Shown piece after piece: positions 1-9,000 of a stretch of DNA of 64,000 bases (the first letter of the stretch is position 1; the number at the start of each line of letters is the position of its first letter). The position numbers and the translations under genes were made by a program. This stretch comes from DATKLX01 sp035542155. Lineage in GTDB: Bacteria; Chloroflexota; Anaerolineae; Anaerolineales; Anaerolineaceae. The stretch lies in contig DATKLX010000229.1 of the NCBI GenBank assembly GCA_035542155.1, positions 1-64,000 on the forward strand. The letters are read 5' to 3'. Below the pieces are notes generated by a model. It searched no databases. It worked only from the letters and a program-made list of their open reading frames with translations, and had not been told where the DNA came from.

Positions 1-48
1 AGTTTGGCTGTACTTGACTTCGGGCAGTTGCAGGAGGACAATGGACAT
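1..48 (-). CDS. 5' end of an unidentified gene, cut by the window edge
   Basis: Sixteen codons are visible on the minus strand before the window ends. They start MSIVLLQLPEVKYSQT. A GGAGAG ribosome-binding site lies about eight bases upstream of the ATG at 48, which makes a real start plausible. No domain can be seen in so few residues. The N-terminus is faintly reminiscent of transposases, and an inverted repeat lies just outside it, so an IS end is one possibility. That is a guess from pattern memory only. Confidence 0.35.
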   Translation of the reverse strand, partial: MSIVLLQLPEVKYSQT

Positions 49-49
49 G

Positions 50-112
50 GCAAGCTCTCCGGTTACTCTGGCGGTCTAGGCAACTACCATAGTACCGCGA
101 GCTTGCTCTTTT
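50..112. repeat. Inverted repeat beside the left-edge gene
   Basis: GCAAGCTC at 50-57 pairs with GAGCTTGC at 99-106 (approximate ends). A nested GCGGT/ACCGC pair lies inside, and TCTTTTTT follows on the plus strand. Read on the plus strand it resembles a terminator with a large loop. Read on the minus strand it is the 5' leader of the edge gene, or a sub-terminal structure of an insertion sequence. The sequence does not decide between these. Confidence 0.35.
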
Positions 113-197
113 TTCAAAACCTACCAGCTTTGGGACAGATAAGAGAGAAAATAGCATATAATCAATCCATTCTATCAAATCGAATGGGGTTGAATGA

Positions 198-1568
198 ATG
201 ACTGATCATCGCGACAAAGCATTGGAGTACGCCCATCTTCATCAAGGAGAGTTTTTAGGCTCATTACAAGATTTTGTCCGCATCCCGTCTGTCTCCACTG
301 ACCCGGATCACCAGGCCGACATGCTCCGGGCGGCAAACTGGCTTGTGGACCAGTTTCGGCTCCTGGGGCTGGATAAGGTCCAGGTCTTCCCAACCAACGG
401 CCATCCAATCGTATACGCCGAATCGGTTAAGGCGGGAAACGCACCCACCATCCTGATTTACGGCCACTATGACGTTCAGCCGGTCGATCCGGTCGAGCTT
501 TGGAAAACAGGCCCATTTAATCCTGTGATGAACGGGGAAAACCTGTACGGAAGAGGCGCATCCGATATGAAAGGGCAGGTGATTGCCTCGATGAAAGCCA
601 TCGAATCGATCCTTAAAACCGATCAGCTTCCGGTGAACATCAAGTTCCTGGTGGAAGGGGAAGAGGAGATTGGCTCGCCAAATTTGAGAAGCTGGATAGA
701 TGCCCATCAGGATCTCCTGGCCTGCGATCTGGCGCTCAACCCGGACGCCGGGATGATCGCCGTAGACGTGCCCACGATCATCTATGCCCTGCGTGGACTG
801 GCTTATTTTGAGATTCGCGTCTATGGACCCGATCATGACCTGCACTCCGGTGTTTTTGGGGGCGTCGTGCACAACCCGGCACAGGTCCTGTGCGACCTGA
901 TTTCCGGGATGCATGACTCGCGGGGACGGATCACGCTGCCTGGCTTTTACGATTCTGTGCGCGAGCTGGATGCGGAAGAAAGAAGCGAGCTGGCCCGGCT
1001 GCCCGTGGATGATGAATATTACCGAAAACAGACCGGAGCGCCGGCGCTATGGGGCGAGGATGGCTATTCCGCCGTCGAACGGATCGGCTCGCGGCCGACT
1101 TTGGACGTGAACGGCCTGCTATCGGGCTTTACCACCAAAGGCTCTAAAACCGTTATCCCGGCCTGGGCCATGGCCAAGATCTCGATGCGGTTGGTCCCCG
1201 ACCAGGATCCGAAGCAGGTTCACAAGCAGCTTCTCCGGTACATGGAAGAACATGCACCCAAAACAGTGCGATGGGAGGTCGACCAGATGTCAGGCGGTCC
1301 GGCCAGCCTGACCCAACGCACATCGAAGGGCACCCAGGCGTTGACCAAGGCCATGCAAGCTGTGTGGGGAACGGACCCGGTTTACAAACGAGAAGGAGGC
1401 AGCATTCCCGTGGTCAGCGATGTGCAGAATTCCCTCCACGCCGACTCTGTGCTGACCGGGTTTGGCCTGCCAGACGACAATATCCACTCGCCTAATGAAA
1501 AGCTGCACACCCCCACATGGTTTAAAGGGATCGACGCGCTGATCCACTTCTTTTATAATCTTCAATAA
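198..1568 (+). CDS. M20-family metallopeptidase (dipeptidase)
   Basis: This is a cytosolic zinc-dependent amidohydrolase that probably cleaves dipeptides or acylated amino acids. The 456 residues match the usual length of M20 dipeptidases. Visible metal-site motifs in order are YGHYDVQP (His ligand, Asp two residues on), GASDMKG (bridging Asp), the catalytic EGEEEIG, and a late DDNIHSPNE with the last His. The dimerisation (lid) domain sits between roughly residues 195 and 350. A TATAAT at 157-162 may be its -10 box. It is followed 31 bases later by the DUF1385 gene. Exact substrate cannot be read from the sequence. Confidence 0.9.
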   Translation: MTDHRDKALEYAHLHQGEFLGSLQDFVRIPSVSTDPDHQADMLRAANWLVDQFRLLGLDKVQVFPTNGHPIVYAESVKAGNAPTILIYGHYDVQPVDPVELWKTGPFNPVMNGENLYGRGASDMKGQVIASMKAIESILKTDQLPVNIKFLVEGEEEIGSPNLRSWIDAHQDLLACDLALNPDAGMIAVDVPTIIYALRGLAYFEIRVYGPDHDLHSGVFGGVVHNPAQVLCDLISGMHDSRGRITLPGFYDSVRELDAEERSELARLPVDDEYYRKQTGAPALWGEDGYSAVERIGSRPTLDVNGLLSGFTTKGSKTVIPAWAMAKISMRLVPDQDPKQVHKQLLRYMEEHAPKTVRWEVDQMSGGPASLTQRTSKGTQALTKAMQAVWGTDPVYKREGGSIPVVSDVQNSLHADSVLTGFGLPDDNIHSPNEKLHTPTWFKGIDALIHFFYNLQ

Positions 1569-1599
1569 ATAATAGTTTTTGGCATGTTAAAGGTAACCT

Positions 1600-2493
1600 A
1601 TGGCTGAAAAATTACCCTCTTATGGAGGACAGGCGGTAATCGAAGGCGTGCTCATGCGCGGCACGCAATCTGTGGCGATGGCCATGCGCGCTCCCAGCGG
1701 AGAGATCATCCTCCACGAAGAACCGCTGGATTCGATTTATCACAGCAAGCTGACCAGGATCCCTTTCTTGAGGGGATTGGTGGTGCTGTGGGATGCGCTC
1801 GGATTGGGAATGCGCCTGCTGACCGTTTCCGCAAACACCCAGACCGGCCAGGAAGAGAAAATCGAAGGGCCAACCCTGTATATCACCCTCGGAATCTCGC
1901 TGCTGCTTGGAATTGGCCTTTTCTTCCTGGCTCCGGCGGCGCTGGGCCAGCTTGCCGAGCGCGTTTTTGGCTGGAGTCCGTGGGCGGGGAATCTGGTTGA
2001 AGGGATCATCCGCCTGGCGATCCTGATTCTCTACATCTGGGCGATCGGACAGATGAAGGAAATCCAGCGAGTGTTTGGTTATCACGGAGCCGAGCACAAA
2101 ACGATCAACGCTTTCGAGGCCGGCGCGGAGCTGACCCCGGAAAATGTGGCCGGGTATTCTATTGAGCACCCCCGCTGCGGGACCGCGTTCCTGCTCACCC
2201 TTGTTTTGATCTCAATCCTTGTCTTTTCGCTGCTGGGCCCACTGCCGGTTGGGCTGCGATTGATCAGCCGGATTTTGATGATCCCTGTCCTCGCCGGGTT
2301 AGCCTACGAGTACATTCGCTGGACGGCAAATCACTTGAGCTCACCCCTTGTCCGGCTGCTGATCCGCCCGAATCTGGCCCTGCAGCACATGACCACGCGC
2401 GAGCCGACCCTGGATATGCTTGAGGTATCGATCGCGGCATTCTGTTGCATGATCCAGAAAGAACCGAAACGAGAGATCCAAACGATAGCGTAA
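1600..2493 (+). CDS. DUF1385 membrane protein
   Basis: This 297-residue protein belongs to the DUF1385 family, whose biochemical role is not settled. It has the family hallmarks: an N-terminal GGQAVIEGVLMRG stretch, YHGAEHKTINAFE near residue 163 and HPRCGTAFLL near residue 190. Hydrophobic segments lie around residues 85-115 and 128-148, and two more follow the HPRCGT motif, so it is an integral membrane protein. The conserved His, Glu and Cys look like a metal site. In many bacteria this gene sits next to prfA or prmC, but neither is present here. Confidence 0.88.
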   Translation: MAEKLPSYGGQAVIEGVLMRGTQSVAMAMRAPSGEIILHEEPLDSIYHSKLTRIPFLRGLVVLWDALGLGMRLLTVSANTQTGQEEKIEGPTLYITLGISLLLGIGLFFLAPAALGQLAERVFGWSPWAGNLVEGIIRLAILILYIWAIGQMKEIQRVFGYHGAEHKTINAFEAGAELTPENVAGYSIEHPRCGTAFLLTLVLISILVFSLLGPLPVGLRLISRILMIPVLAGLAYEYIRWTANHLSSPLVRLLIRPNLALQHMTTREPTLDMLEVSIAAFCCMIQKEPKREIQTIA

Positions 2494-2530
2494 ACCAACA
2501 AAACTGCGCATCCATCATCGAGGTCTAGCA

Positions 2531-3091
2531 ATGAAATCCTGGTTCCTCATTGCCGCAGGTGTCTTGATCGGTCTGATTGCAGCGGGCATCATCCTCCTGG
2601 TGTCCAGTCCACCTCGCGGCGAGCCGATCCAGTTGCCCGCCCAACCTGCACCGGTTTCGTGGGTCGTCCAGGTAGAAGGAGCCGTTGAAAAACCGGGGAT
2701 TTATTCGGTGCCTGCGAACAGTCGGGTACGCGATGCTATTCAGCAAGCCGGAGGCCTGACAGAACTGGCCGATGAAAACGCAGTCAATCTGGCCGCATTT
2801 CTCAAAGATGGACAATATATTTTCGTCCCCGAGAAGGGACAGGCCAGCTTTTCTTCCGTGACGCAGGCCGCGCAGGTGATAACGATCGACCAGCCTGTGG
2901 ACATCAACACTGCCACCACAGCCGATCTGGACGCGCTGCCCGGGATCGGCCCGCAAAAAGCGTCTGATATCGTCGAATACCGGAAAACGCACGGCCCGTT
3001 TCAAACCATCGATGATATCCAGAAGGTGCCCGGAATTGGCCCGGCCATCTTCGCCCAGATTAAAAACTTCATCCGCGTCGGTCAACCCTGA
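2531..3091 (+). CDS. comEA: ComEA-like protein: SLBB and helix-hairpin-helix
   Basis: The protein is 186 residues. An N-terminal membrane segment (residues 4-26) is followed by an SLBB domain (about 45-105, including VEGAVEKPGIYSVP) and a C-terminal pair of helix-hairpin-helix motifs (about 120-185, with LPGIGPQKA and VPGIGPAIF). This is the architecture of ComEA, the membrane-anchored receptor that binds extracellular double-stranded DNA during natural transformation. No comEC or other uptake gene lies in the window, so a competence role is inferred from family only. The yqeY-like gene follows after 18 bases. Confidence 0.85.
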   Translation: MKSWFLIAAGVLIGLIAAGIILLVSSPPRGEPIQLPAQPAPVSWVVQVEGAVEKPGIYSVPANSRVRDAIQQAGGLTELADENAVNLAAFLKDGQYIFVPEKGQASFSSVTQAAQVITIDQPVDINTATTADLDALPGIGPQKASDIVEYRKTHGPFQTIDDIQKVPGIGPAIFAQIKNFIRVGQP

Positions 3092-3097
3092 AAAAGG

Positions 3098-3103
3098 TAT
3101 AAT
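3098..3103 (+). promoter_or_regulatory. -10 box six bases upstream of yqeY ATG
   Basis: A perfect TATAAT ends six bases before the ATG at 3110, so transcription would begin at or next to the start codon. There is no Shine-Dalgarno sequence in that gap. No good -35 element is visible. Confidence 0.5.
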
Positions 3104-3109
3104 GTCATT

Positions 3110-3559
3110 ATGGATACCAAAAAGAAACTGGAAAGCGATCTGAAACAGGCGATGCGGGCGAATGACGCGGTGGCAAAACGGACCATTCGCATGGCGCTCA
3201 CAGCCATCAAGCTCGCGGAGATCGATAAAGGCGGCGATCTGGATGAGGGCGCCACCCTGGCAATCCTCCAGAAAGAAATCAAGGGCCGGCGAGAGACGAT
3301 AGCTGATGCCCAAAAAGCGAACCGGCCGGATATGGTCGCCGCCGCCGAAGAAGAGATTTCTTTTTTAGAACAATATCTACCCAGGCAACTGTCTCCACAG
3401 GAGCTGGACGATCTTGCCCGGGCTGCCGTCACGGAAGCAGGGGCAACCACCCCGGCCGACATGGGAAAAGTGATGAAGATCCTGTTGCCCAGAACGCTAG
3501 GTCGGGCGACCGGCGATCAGGTCAGCCAGGCAGTCCGCAAATTCCTCCAGGCAGGATAG
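3110..3559 (+). CDS. yqeY: GatB/YqeY domain protein
   Basis: A 149-residue stand-alone YqeY-domain protein, the usual family length. It starts MDTKKKLESDLKQAMRANDAV and carries the typical helical body with the EEEISFLEQYLPRQLSPQEL segment. The domain resembles the tRNA-binding tail of GatB amidotransferase, so an accessory role around tRNA is assumed for the family but has not been settled. The preceding TATAAT leaves no room for a ribosome-binding site, so the message may be leaderless. In Firmicutes yqeY also lies a few genes upstream of the pgpH-ybeY-dgkA block, as here. Confidence 0.88.
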   Translation: MDTKKKLESDLKQAMRANDAVAKRTIRMALTAIKLAEIDKGGDLDEGATLAILQKEIKGRRETIADAQKANRPDMVAAAEEEISFLEQYLPRQLSPQELDDLARAAVTEAGATTPADMGKVMKILLPRTLGRATGDQVSQAVRKFLQAG

Positions 3560-3574
3560 ACCAAGCTGGACAAA

Positions 3575-5752
3575 ATGGCTTTAACCGTCTCCCCCAACCG
3601 CAGGAGCCGATTTTCCAGAAACCACTCATTCAGCATCCTTCTTCTACTGGTTTCGGGAGGCCTGTCATTTGGCGCGCTGATCACACCAGTTAACCTGCGG
3701 CCAGTCGCTTTCCCCCTGAAAGTGGGAGACGTTGCCCCGCAAGACATTCAGGCCCCACGGGCGATCACCTACACCAGCAGTATCCAAACTGAGATGGCCA
3801 GGCAGGCTGCAGAACAATCCGTGGCCCCGGTCTATTTACCGGCGGATCCAGCGCTCACTCGCAACCAGATTGAGAAGATGCGCAGCACACTCATATATGT
3901 CAATACGGTACGGCTGGATACGTATGCAACCCGGCCGCAGCAAATTTCCGATCTGCGCGCGATTCCTAACCTCAATTTGTCCACTGAGACAACCGGTAAA
4001 CTGCTCAGTCTGAACGACGCGCAATGGCAGGCCGTTCAGGAGGAGTCCCTTAACGTGCTCGAGCTTGTTATGCGCAATGGGATCCGCGAGGATCGGGTGG
4101 ACTATTACCGGCGAAGTATACCCACGCTGATCAGCTTTTCTTTATCTCAAGAGGAAGCGACCGTCATTTCGGAGCTGGTCTCAGCTTTTGTGGTTCCCAA
4201 CAACCTGTACAGCGCCGAACAAACCGAAGCCGCTCGGCAGGCAGTGGTATCGAAAGTCCAACCTGTCACCCAGACTTATATCGCCGGGGAAACCATCGTT
4301 TTGCGGGGACAGGTGATCAGCGATACCGCCTGGGAAGCCATGGAAGAGCTCGGCTTGGTGAAACCCCAGGACAATACCAGGGAAATTATCGGATCGGCGG
4401 CGCTGGTGCTTCTGCTAGGCGGTTTCGTCGCCCTATTTTTAGCCCGCTTGCGCAGAGATTATCCATTGAACGATCTGCGCAGCCTGGTTTTGATAGCCTC
4501 CTTATTTCTGGTATTTCTGTATGCTGCTCGCCTGATCATCCCAAACCGGACTGTGATCCCGTACCTTTTACCGATCTCCGCCTTTGGGCTTACGATCACT
4601 GTATTGTTCAACGCGGAGCTGGGGATGGTTCTGTCTCTGGTTTTAAGCATCCTGGCGGCATTCCAGTTACCAAATTCGCTGGACCTGACTTTGTTCTACA
4701 TGCTGGGCAGCTTATGCGGGATCCTTTCCATCGGAAGAGCCAGGCGGGTCTCCAATTTCATCTGGTCAGGTCTGGCGATCGGCGCGGCGGGTTCTACGGT
4801 GATCGTGGCATACCGCCTTGCGGATGCCCAGACTGATTGGATTGGGCTGGCGACGCTGATCGGGGTCGCTATGTTTAATGGGATTGCATCGGCGAGCATG
4901 ACCCTGCTGTTCCAATTCTTTTTTGCCCAAATGCTGGGGTTAACCACCGCGATGCAGCTTCTGGAGATCTCCCGACCAGACCATCCCCTCCTGCAATACC
5001 TCCTGCGGAATGCGCCGGGAACCTACCAGCACAGTCTGCAGGTCGCCAACCTGGCCGAACAGGCTGCGGAAGCCATTGGCGCAGACGCTCTTTTAACGCG
5101 TGTTGGAGCCATCTACCACGACGCCGGCAAGGCAGCCAACCCGCTTTACTTTATCGAAAACCAGGTGCCTGGAAACCTCAATCCTCACGACGACCTGGAT
5201 CCGCTGACCAGTTCGGCGACGATCATCCAGCATGTGGCGGATGGTATGGCCATGGCAAGGAAACACCGCCTGCCGCCGCGGATCCAGAATTTCATCAGCG
5301 AACATCACGGGACCCTGCTGACCCGCTACCAGTACACCAAAGCCATTGAAGCGGCGGGCGGCCAAGCCGAGCTGGTGGACAAGGATCTGTTTCGTTACCC
5401 TGGCCCGAGGCCGCGCTCCAGGGAGACAGCCCTGGTCATGCTGGCAGACGGGGTCGAAGCGCGCGCTCGTGCAGAGCTGCCCAAAGACGAAATTGAGCTG
5501 CGGACATTAATCAAGCGGGTTTTCGATTTTTGCCAGACCGAAGGGCAGCTCGATGAAACCCGCCTGACCCTTAAGGATTTGACCACGGCCATCGATTCTT
5601 TCAGTAATACGCTACGGGGACTTTATCATCCACGCATCGTTTATCCAGAGCTGAAGGCAGCCGCAACTTCCCCTGAACTTCCCGCTGTTGAGCCAATTCT
5701 GAATGAAAATTCGTCCGCCCAATCCATACCAACCACCCCTCTTCCCAAATGA
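3575..5752 (+). CDS. pgpH: PgpH-type 7TM HD-domain phosphodiesterase
   Basis: This 725-residue membrane protein has the full 7TMR-HD layout. There is an N-terminal membrane anchor (about 20-40), an extracellular HDED-type domain (to about 265), a block of seven membrane helices (about 275-460) and a cytosolic HD domain. The HD residues are visible: H486 in YQHSLQ, and H515-D516 in YHDAGK. In PgpH of Listeria and YqfF of Bacillus this domain hydrolyses the second messenger c-di-AMP. The stop overlaps the ybeY start by four bases, so the two are translationally coupled. No c-di-AMP cyclase is in the window. Confidence 0.93.
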   Translation: MALTVSPNRRSRFSRNHSFSILLLLVSGGLSFGALITPVNLRPVAFPLKVGDVAPQDIQAPRAITYTSSIQTEMARQAAEQSVAPVYLPADPALTRNQIEKMRSTLIYVNTVRLDTYATRPQQISDLRAIPNLNLSTETTGKLLSLNDAQWQAVQEESLNVLELVMRNGIREDRVDYYRRSIPTLISFSLSQEEATVISELVSAFVVPNNLYSAEQTEAARQAVVSKVQPVTQTYIAGETIVLRGQVISDTAWEAMEELGLVKPQDNTREIIGSAALVLLLGGFVALFLARLRRDYPLNDLRSLVLIASLFLVFLYAARLIIPNRTVIPYLLPISAFGLTITVLFNAELGMVLSLVLSILAAFQLPNSLDLTLFYMLGSLCGILSIGRARRVSNFIWSGLAIGAAGSTVIVAYRLADAQTDWIGLATLIGVAMFNGIASASMTLLFQFFFAQMLGLTTAMQLLEISRPDHPLLQYLLRNAPGTYQHSLQVANLAEQAAEAIGADALLTRVGAIYHDAGKAANPLYFIENQVPGNLNPHDDLDPLTSSATIIQHVADGMAMARKHRLPPRIQNFISEHHGTLLTRYQYTKAIEAAGGQAELVDKDLFRYPGPRPRSRETALVMLADGVEARARAELPKDEIELRTLIKRVFDFCQTEGQLDETRLTLKDLTTAIDSFSNTLRGLYHPRIVYPELKAAATSPELPAVEPILNENSSAQSIPTTPLPK

Positions 5753-6207
5753 TCACCGTTGAAATCAGCGACACTTTTCAAGAAATGGTCGATCCGGCCT
5801 GGCTCGAGGAGGCTGCCCAGGCAGCGCTGAGCGAGGAAGAGGCGCCGGAGTCGTCAGAATTGAGCATCGTCATCGGTGACGATGAGATGCTGCAGACGCT
5901 CAACCTTCAATACCTCGGGATCAATTCGCCCACAGACGTACTATCCTTCCCGTCAGAGGAAAAAGATCCCGAAAGCGGCAACCTGTATCTTGGAGATATT
6001 ATCCTGTCCTATCCGCGCGCATCCGAGCAGGCAGAGGCCGGTGGCCACCCGGTGAAAGCTGAGCTGCAATTGCTCGTCATCCACGGCGTGCTTCACCTCC
6101 TCGGCTACGACCACAGCGAGGTGGAGGAAAGAGAACTTATGTGGGGCAAACAGGCCAGTATCCTCATTGCGCTGGGAAGCCCAATCACAGGGCCGGCTAA
6201 TGAGTGA
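5749..6207 (+). CDS. ybeY: Endoribonuclease YbeY
   Basis: YbeY is a zinc-dependent single-strand endoribonuclease that acts in 16S rRNA 3'-end maturation and 70S quality control. The 152-residue product has the invariant metal triad HGVLHLLGYDHSE (three His) near residue 115, and the upstream TDVLSFPS motif. The start overlaps the end of pgpH by four bases, and the downstream dgkA starts inside its last codons. This pgpH-ybeY-dgkA order is the same as in Bacillus. Confidence 0.95.
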   Translation: MITVEISDTFQEMVDPAWLEEAAQAALSEEEAPESSELSIVIGDDEMLQTLNLQYLGINSPTDVLSFPSEEKDPESGNLYLGDIILSYPRASEQAEAGGHPVKAELQLLVIHGVLHLLGYDHSEVEERELMWGKQASILIALGSPITGPANE

Positions 6208-6631
6208 ACTGAGGCTTCTCTTCAGACGAGATAAGCAAGGGATGCAAAAATTTCTTCGCTCCCGGGGGCGCTCGTTTAAGAATGCTTTCGCGGGTCTGTA
6301 CTACGTGATGCGCACCCAGCGTAACGCCTGGATCCACTCCGTGGCAACAATGTTGGTGGTACTGCTGGCCATCTGGCTCCAACTTTCGGTGACGAGTTGG
6401 GCAATTCTCTTTCTAGCAATGGGGATGGTGTGGACCGCTGAGTTTTTCAACACCGCCCTGGAAGCGTACATCGATTTGGCCAGCCCACAGATCCACCCGC
6501 TGGCAAGAATTGGAAAAGATGTAGGGGCGGGAGCGGTGCTGGTCAGCGCTTTTTTCGCCGCGATCGTGGGTTTCTTGATCATGGGCCCTCCCTTGTTGAA
6601 CCGCCTGGAGATGCTTTTTCATTTTCGCTGA
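6200..6631 (+). CDS. dgkA: Diacylglycerol/undecaprenol kinase
   Basis: A small integral membrane lipid kinase of 143 residues, counted from the ATG at 6200 (MSELRLLFRR). The frame could start 33 bases earlier, but that would overlap ybeY more deeply. The family signature EFFNTALEAYIDL, followed by HPLARIGKDVGAGAVL, marks the active site. Three hydrophobic helices surround it. In Gram-positives and relatives this family phosphorylates undecaprenol rather than diacylglycerol, which would feed cell-wall precursor recycling. It overlaps ybeY by eight bases. Confidence 0.9.
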   Translation: MSELRLLFRRDKQGMQKFLRSRGRSFKNAFAGLYYVMRTQRNAWIHSVATMLVVLLAIWLQLSVTSWAILFLAMGMVWTAEFFNTALEAYIDLASPQIHPLARIGKDVGAGAVLVSAFFAAIVGFLIMGPPLLNRLEMLFHFR

Positions 6632-6644
6632 ATTGGGGTCGAGT

Positions 6645-7487
6645 ATGGAATCATTTCGTTTTGGAACCGTTGGCTCACCTTTATCGATGCCCAAAAAGCC
6701 AGGTGGCTCTGTCGGGGCAATTCTTCAACTGAGGAGCCTTGGGCTGACCGCGCTCGAACTGGGATGGGTGCAGTCGGTGCGGGTCAGCGAAGCGACCTGT
6801 GTGGAAATCCGCCGGACCGGCGCGGAGCAAGACGTGAAGATCAGCGTCCACGCGCCGTATTTTATCAACCTGAATGCCTCGGATGATGAATGGCCCAATT
6901 CGCGCAAACGGTTAATAGACGCAGCATATTATGGAAATCTGGCCGGGGCTACGGATATCGTCTTTCACCCGGGCTCCTATTTCGGAATGCGCCCAGAGGA
7001 GATCCTGCCGAAAGCGATCAATCGGTTGGCGGATTGCGTGGCTGAGCTACGCAAACAGGGAAATCCGGTGACATTGCGGCCGGAGACGATGGGAAAATCC
7101 GCCATGCTAGGATCTCTGGAGGATACTCTGGCAATGAGTCATGCAATCCCAGGGGTGGTACCCTGCCTGGATTTCGCCCACCTCCACGCTCGCCCGGGAG
7201 ATGGCACGATGAACACGTACGGCGAATGGTGCCAGGTCCTGAACGATTATGCGAAGACCTTAGGGGATGCTCAACTGAAGCACCTGCATTGCCATCTTTC
7301 TGGGATCCAGTACTCGAAGCTGGGCGAGCGCAAACACGTTCCCATCCAGGAATCAGATCTGAACCTGGAAGAGTTGTTCCGAGCTTTACGGGATTGTGGA
7401 GCCGGCGGAAGGATAATGTGTGAAAGTCCCGATATGGAAAACGATGCTTTGTACATGCAAAGCGTGTGGGGAAAAATTAACCAATAA
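6645..7487 (+). CDS. Endonuclease IV-like TIM-barrel protein
   Basis: The 280-residue protein, from the ATG at 6645, belongs to the AP endonuclease family 2 / xylose isomerase-like TIM barrels. Metal-binding motifs of endonuclease IV are present in order: SVHAPY, VFHPGSYFG, LRPETMGK, CLDFAHLHAR, LHCHLSG and the final CESPD. That arrangement suggests a functional trinuclear zinc site and a role in abasic-site repair. A sugar isomerase-like role in the same fold cannot be excluded. It lies directly after dgkA and ends convergent with the NarL-type regulator. Confidence 0.8.
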   Translation: MESFRFGTVGSPLSMPKKPGGSVGAILQLRSLGLTALELGWVQSVRVSEATCVEIRRTGAEQDVKISVHAPYFINLNASDDEWPNSRKRLIDAAYYGNLAGATDIVFHPGSYFGMRPEEILPKAINRLADCVAELRKQGNPVTLRPETMGKSAMLGSLEDTLAMSHAIPGVVPCLDFAHLHARPGDGTMNTYGEWCQVLNDYAKTLGDAQLKHLHCHLSGIQYSKLGERKHVPIQESDLNLEELFRALRDCGAGGRIMCESPDMENDALYMQSVWGKINQ

Positions 7488-7499
7488 AAAAGCCTTCTT

Positions 7500-8153
7500 T
7501 TAAATATACTCTTTCAGGTTATGCTCCACCGCGTAGGCCGCGGCTTCGGCCCGGTTGGATACCCCCAGTTTCGAGAGAATGCTGCTGACGTAATTGCGCA
7601 CGGTGCCTTCGCCAAGAAAAAGCGCTTTGGCGATTTCGCGGTTCGTCTTCCCTTCAGAAACCAGAACAAGGACGTGTTTTTCCTGCTGGCTCAAGTTCGA
7701 AAATGCGGAGGCCTCTTCTTCCTTAACCGCTTTACGCACTTCCTGGAAAACGCGCTGCGTCACCGCCGGGTCGAGGAGAGCTTCACCGCGCCCAACCGCT
7801 TCCAGGGCTTTGATCAGATCTTCACCGCCAATCTGTTTGAGAATATACCCCGAAGCGCCCGCCCGAATGGCGGAAAAAAGCATCTCGTCTTCTGCATAGG
7901 AGGTCAGCATAACGACCCGGGTATCTGGAAAACGGCGGGTAATTTCTTCGGTGGCCTCGATCCCTGATGCCCCCGGAAGGCGTATATCCATTAAAACAAC
8001 ATCGGGATTACTGCGCGAAACCTGTTCGACAGCTTCGCGAGCATTACTGGCTTCTCCAACAACCTCGAATTGGGTGTTGTGTTCGAGAAGCGCTTTCAAT
8101 CCCAGGCGAACAACTTCATGGTCATCTACCAATAATATACGTTGTTTGCTCAT
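7500..8153 (-). CDS. NarL/FixJ-family response regulator
   Basis: This 217-residue two-component regulator has an N-terminal receiver domain, with acidic pocket DDH at 10-12 and phospho-acceptor D56 in [11 protein letters not shown]-terminal LuxR-type helix-turn-helix follows (about 148-210, [22 protein letters not shown]). No sensor kinase is encoded in the window. It is the last gene of a minus-strand signalling run, 94 bases after the PhoB-like regulator, so it may belong to that operon or have its own promoter. Confidence 0.92.
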   Translation of the reverse strand: MSKQRILLVDDHEVVRLGLKALLEHNTQFEVVGEASNAREAVEQVSRSNPDVVLMDIRLPGASGIEATEEITRRFPDTRVVMLTSYAEDEMLFSAIRAGASGYILKQIGGEDLIKALEAVGRGEALLDPAVTQRVFQEVRKAVKEEEASAFSNLSQQEKHVLVLVSEGKTNREIAKALFLGEGTVRNYVSSILSKLGVSNRAEAAAYAVEHNLKEYI

Positions 8154-8247
8154 CGTAACCTTGCCTCCAGGTTGGTTTGCTGAAGATAAACAGGGTCAGT
8201 ATAGCCGAGAGATAAATGAAAGGCAAGGGATCGCCTCTTTTTTCAAA

Positions 8248-8994
8248 TCAAGCTGTGCTGGCAGCCTGGCTTTCAAGCTTATTGCGGCGATAATCCACAA
8301 ACCGGTAACCCACACCGCGCTCGGTCAGGATGTACTGCGGGTTCGCGGGATCTTTCTCAAGCTTTTGGCGGAGATAGTTGATATACAGCCGGACGTAATG
8401 GGGCTCGTCCCGATACTCATAGCCCCACACCTTCGCAAGGAGCTGATCGTGAGTCACCACCCAGCCAGCATTCTGGACCAGATGATACAGGAGCCGGTAT
8501 TCGGTCGGGCGAAGCTTAACCAACTGGCCATCCACCCAGACCTCGCGGCGGTCGAAGTCGATCTTCAAGCGGTCATCCACTTCGATCAGTCCGCGCATTC
8601 CACCTCCACCAGAATCGACTCGGCGCAGCACCGCGCGAACCCGGCTGACCAGCTCACGAGGGCTGAAGGGCTTGGTGATATAGTCATCCGCGCCAAGCTC
8701 CAACCCGCGGACGCGGTCGTCTTCCTCTCCTTTTGCTGTGAGCATTATGATCGGGACCGAGCTGATCTCGCGGATCATTTTCAATACTTCAAAGCCGTCC
8801 AGGTCTGGTAGCATTACATCCAAAAGAATCACGTCGGGGAGGGCATCACGTAGGCGCTGGATAGCCTGCATACCGCGATAGGCTTCGATCACCTGGAAAC
8901 CATCATGTTCCAGGTTTAAACGAATAAACCGGACCATTCGCTCTTCGTCATCGACCACCAGGATCCGGCGATTCTTGAAAAGATCTTCTGGCAT
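8248..8994 (-). CDS. OmpR/PhoB-family response regulator
   Basis: A 248-residue regulator. The receiver domain has the acidic pair D15-D16 and phospho-acceptor D59 in VILLDVMLPD. The winged-helix DNA-binding domain occupies about 140-235 (WVDGQLVKLRPTEYRLLYHL). It starts six bases after the 79-aa unknown gene, so the two are almost certainly co-transcribed. No histidine kinase lies nearby. Given the neighbours, input from the Ser/Thr kinase and FHA module is conceivable, but this is only inference from position. Confidence 0.93.
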   Translation of the reverse strand: MPEDLFKNRRILVVDDEERMVRFIRLNLEHDGFQVIEAYRGMQAIQRLRDALPDVILLDVMLPDLDGFEVLKMIREISSVPIIMLTAKGEEDDRVRGLELGADDYITKPFSPRELVSRVRAVLRRVDSGGGGMRGLIEVDDRLKIDFDRREVWVDGQLVKLRPTEYRLLYHLVQNAGWVVTHDQLLAKVWGYEYRDEPHYVRLYINYLRQKLEKDPANPQYILTERGVGYRFVDYRRNKLESQAASTA

Positions 8995-9000
8995 GGCTAC

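Noticed and set aside
50..112. T-box or other known riboswitch before the M20 gene
   Set aside because: A short ACCGCG stretch recalls the T-box element, but the specifier stem and the full conserved sequence are missing.
4..201. Plus-strand open frame at the left edge
   Set aside because: It has no ribosome-binding site, crosses an inverted repeat and overlaps the M20 peptidase start. The residues look random.
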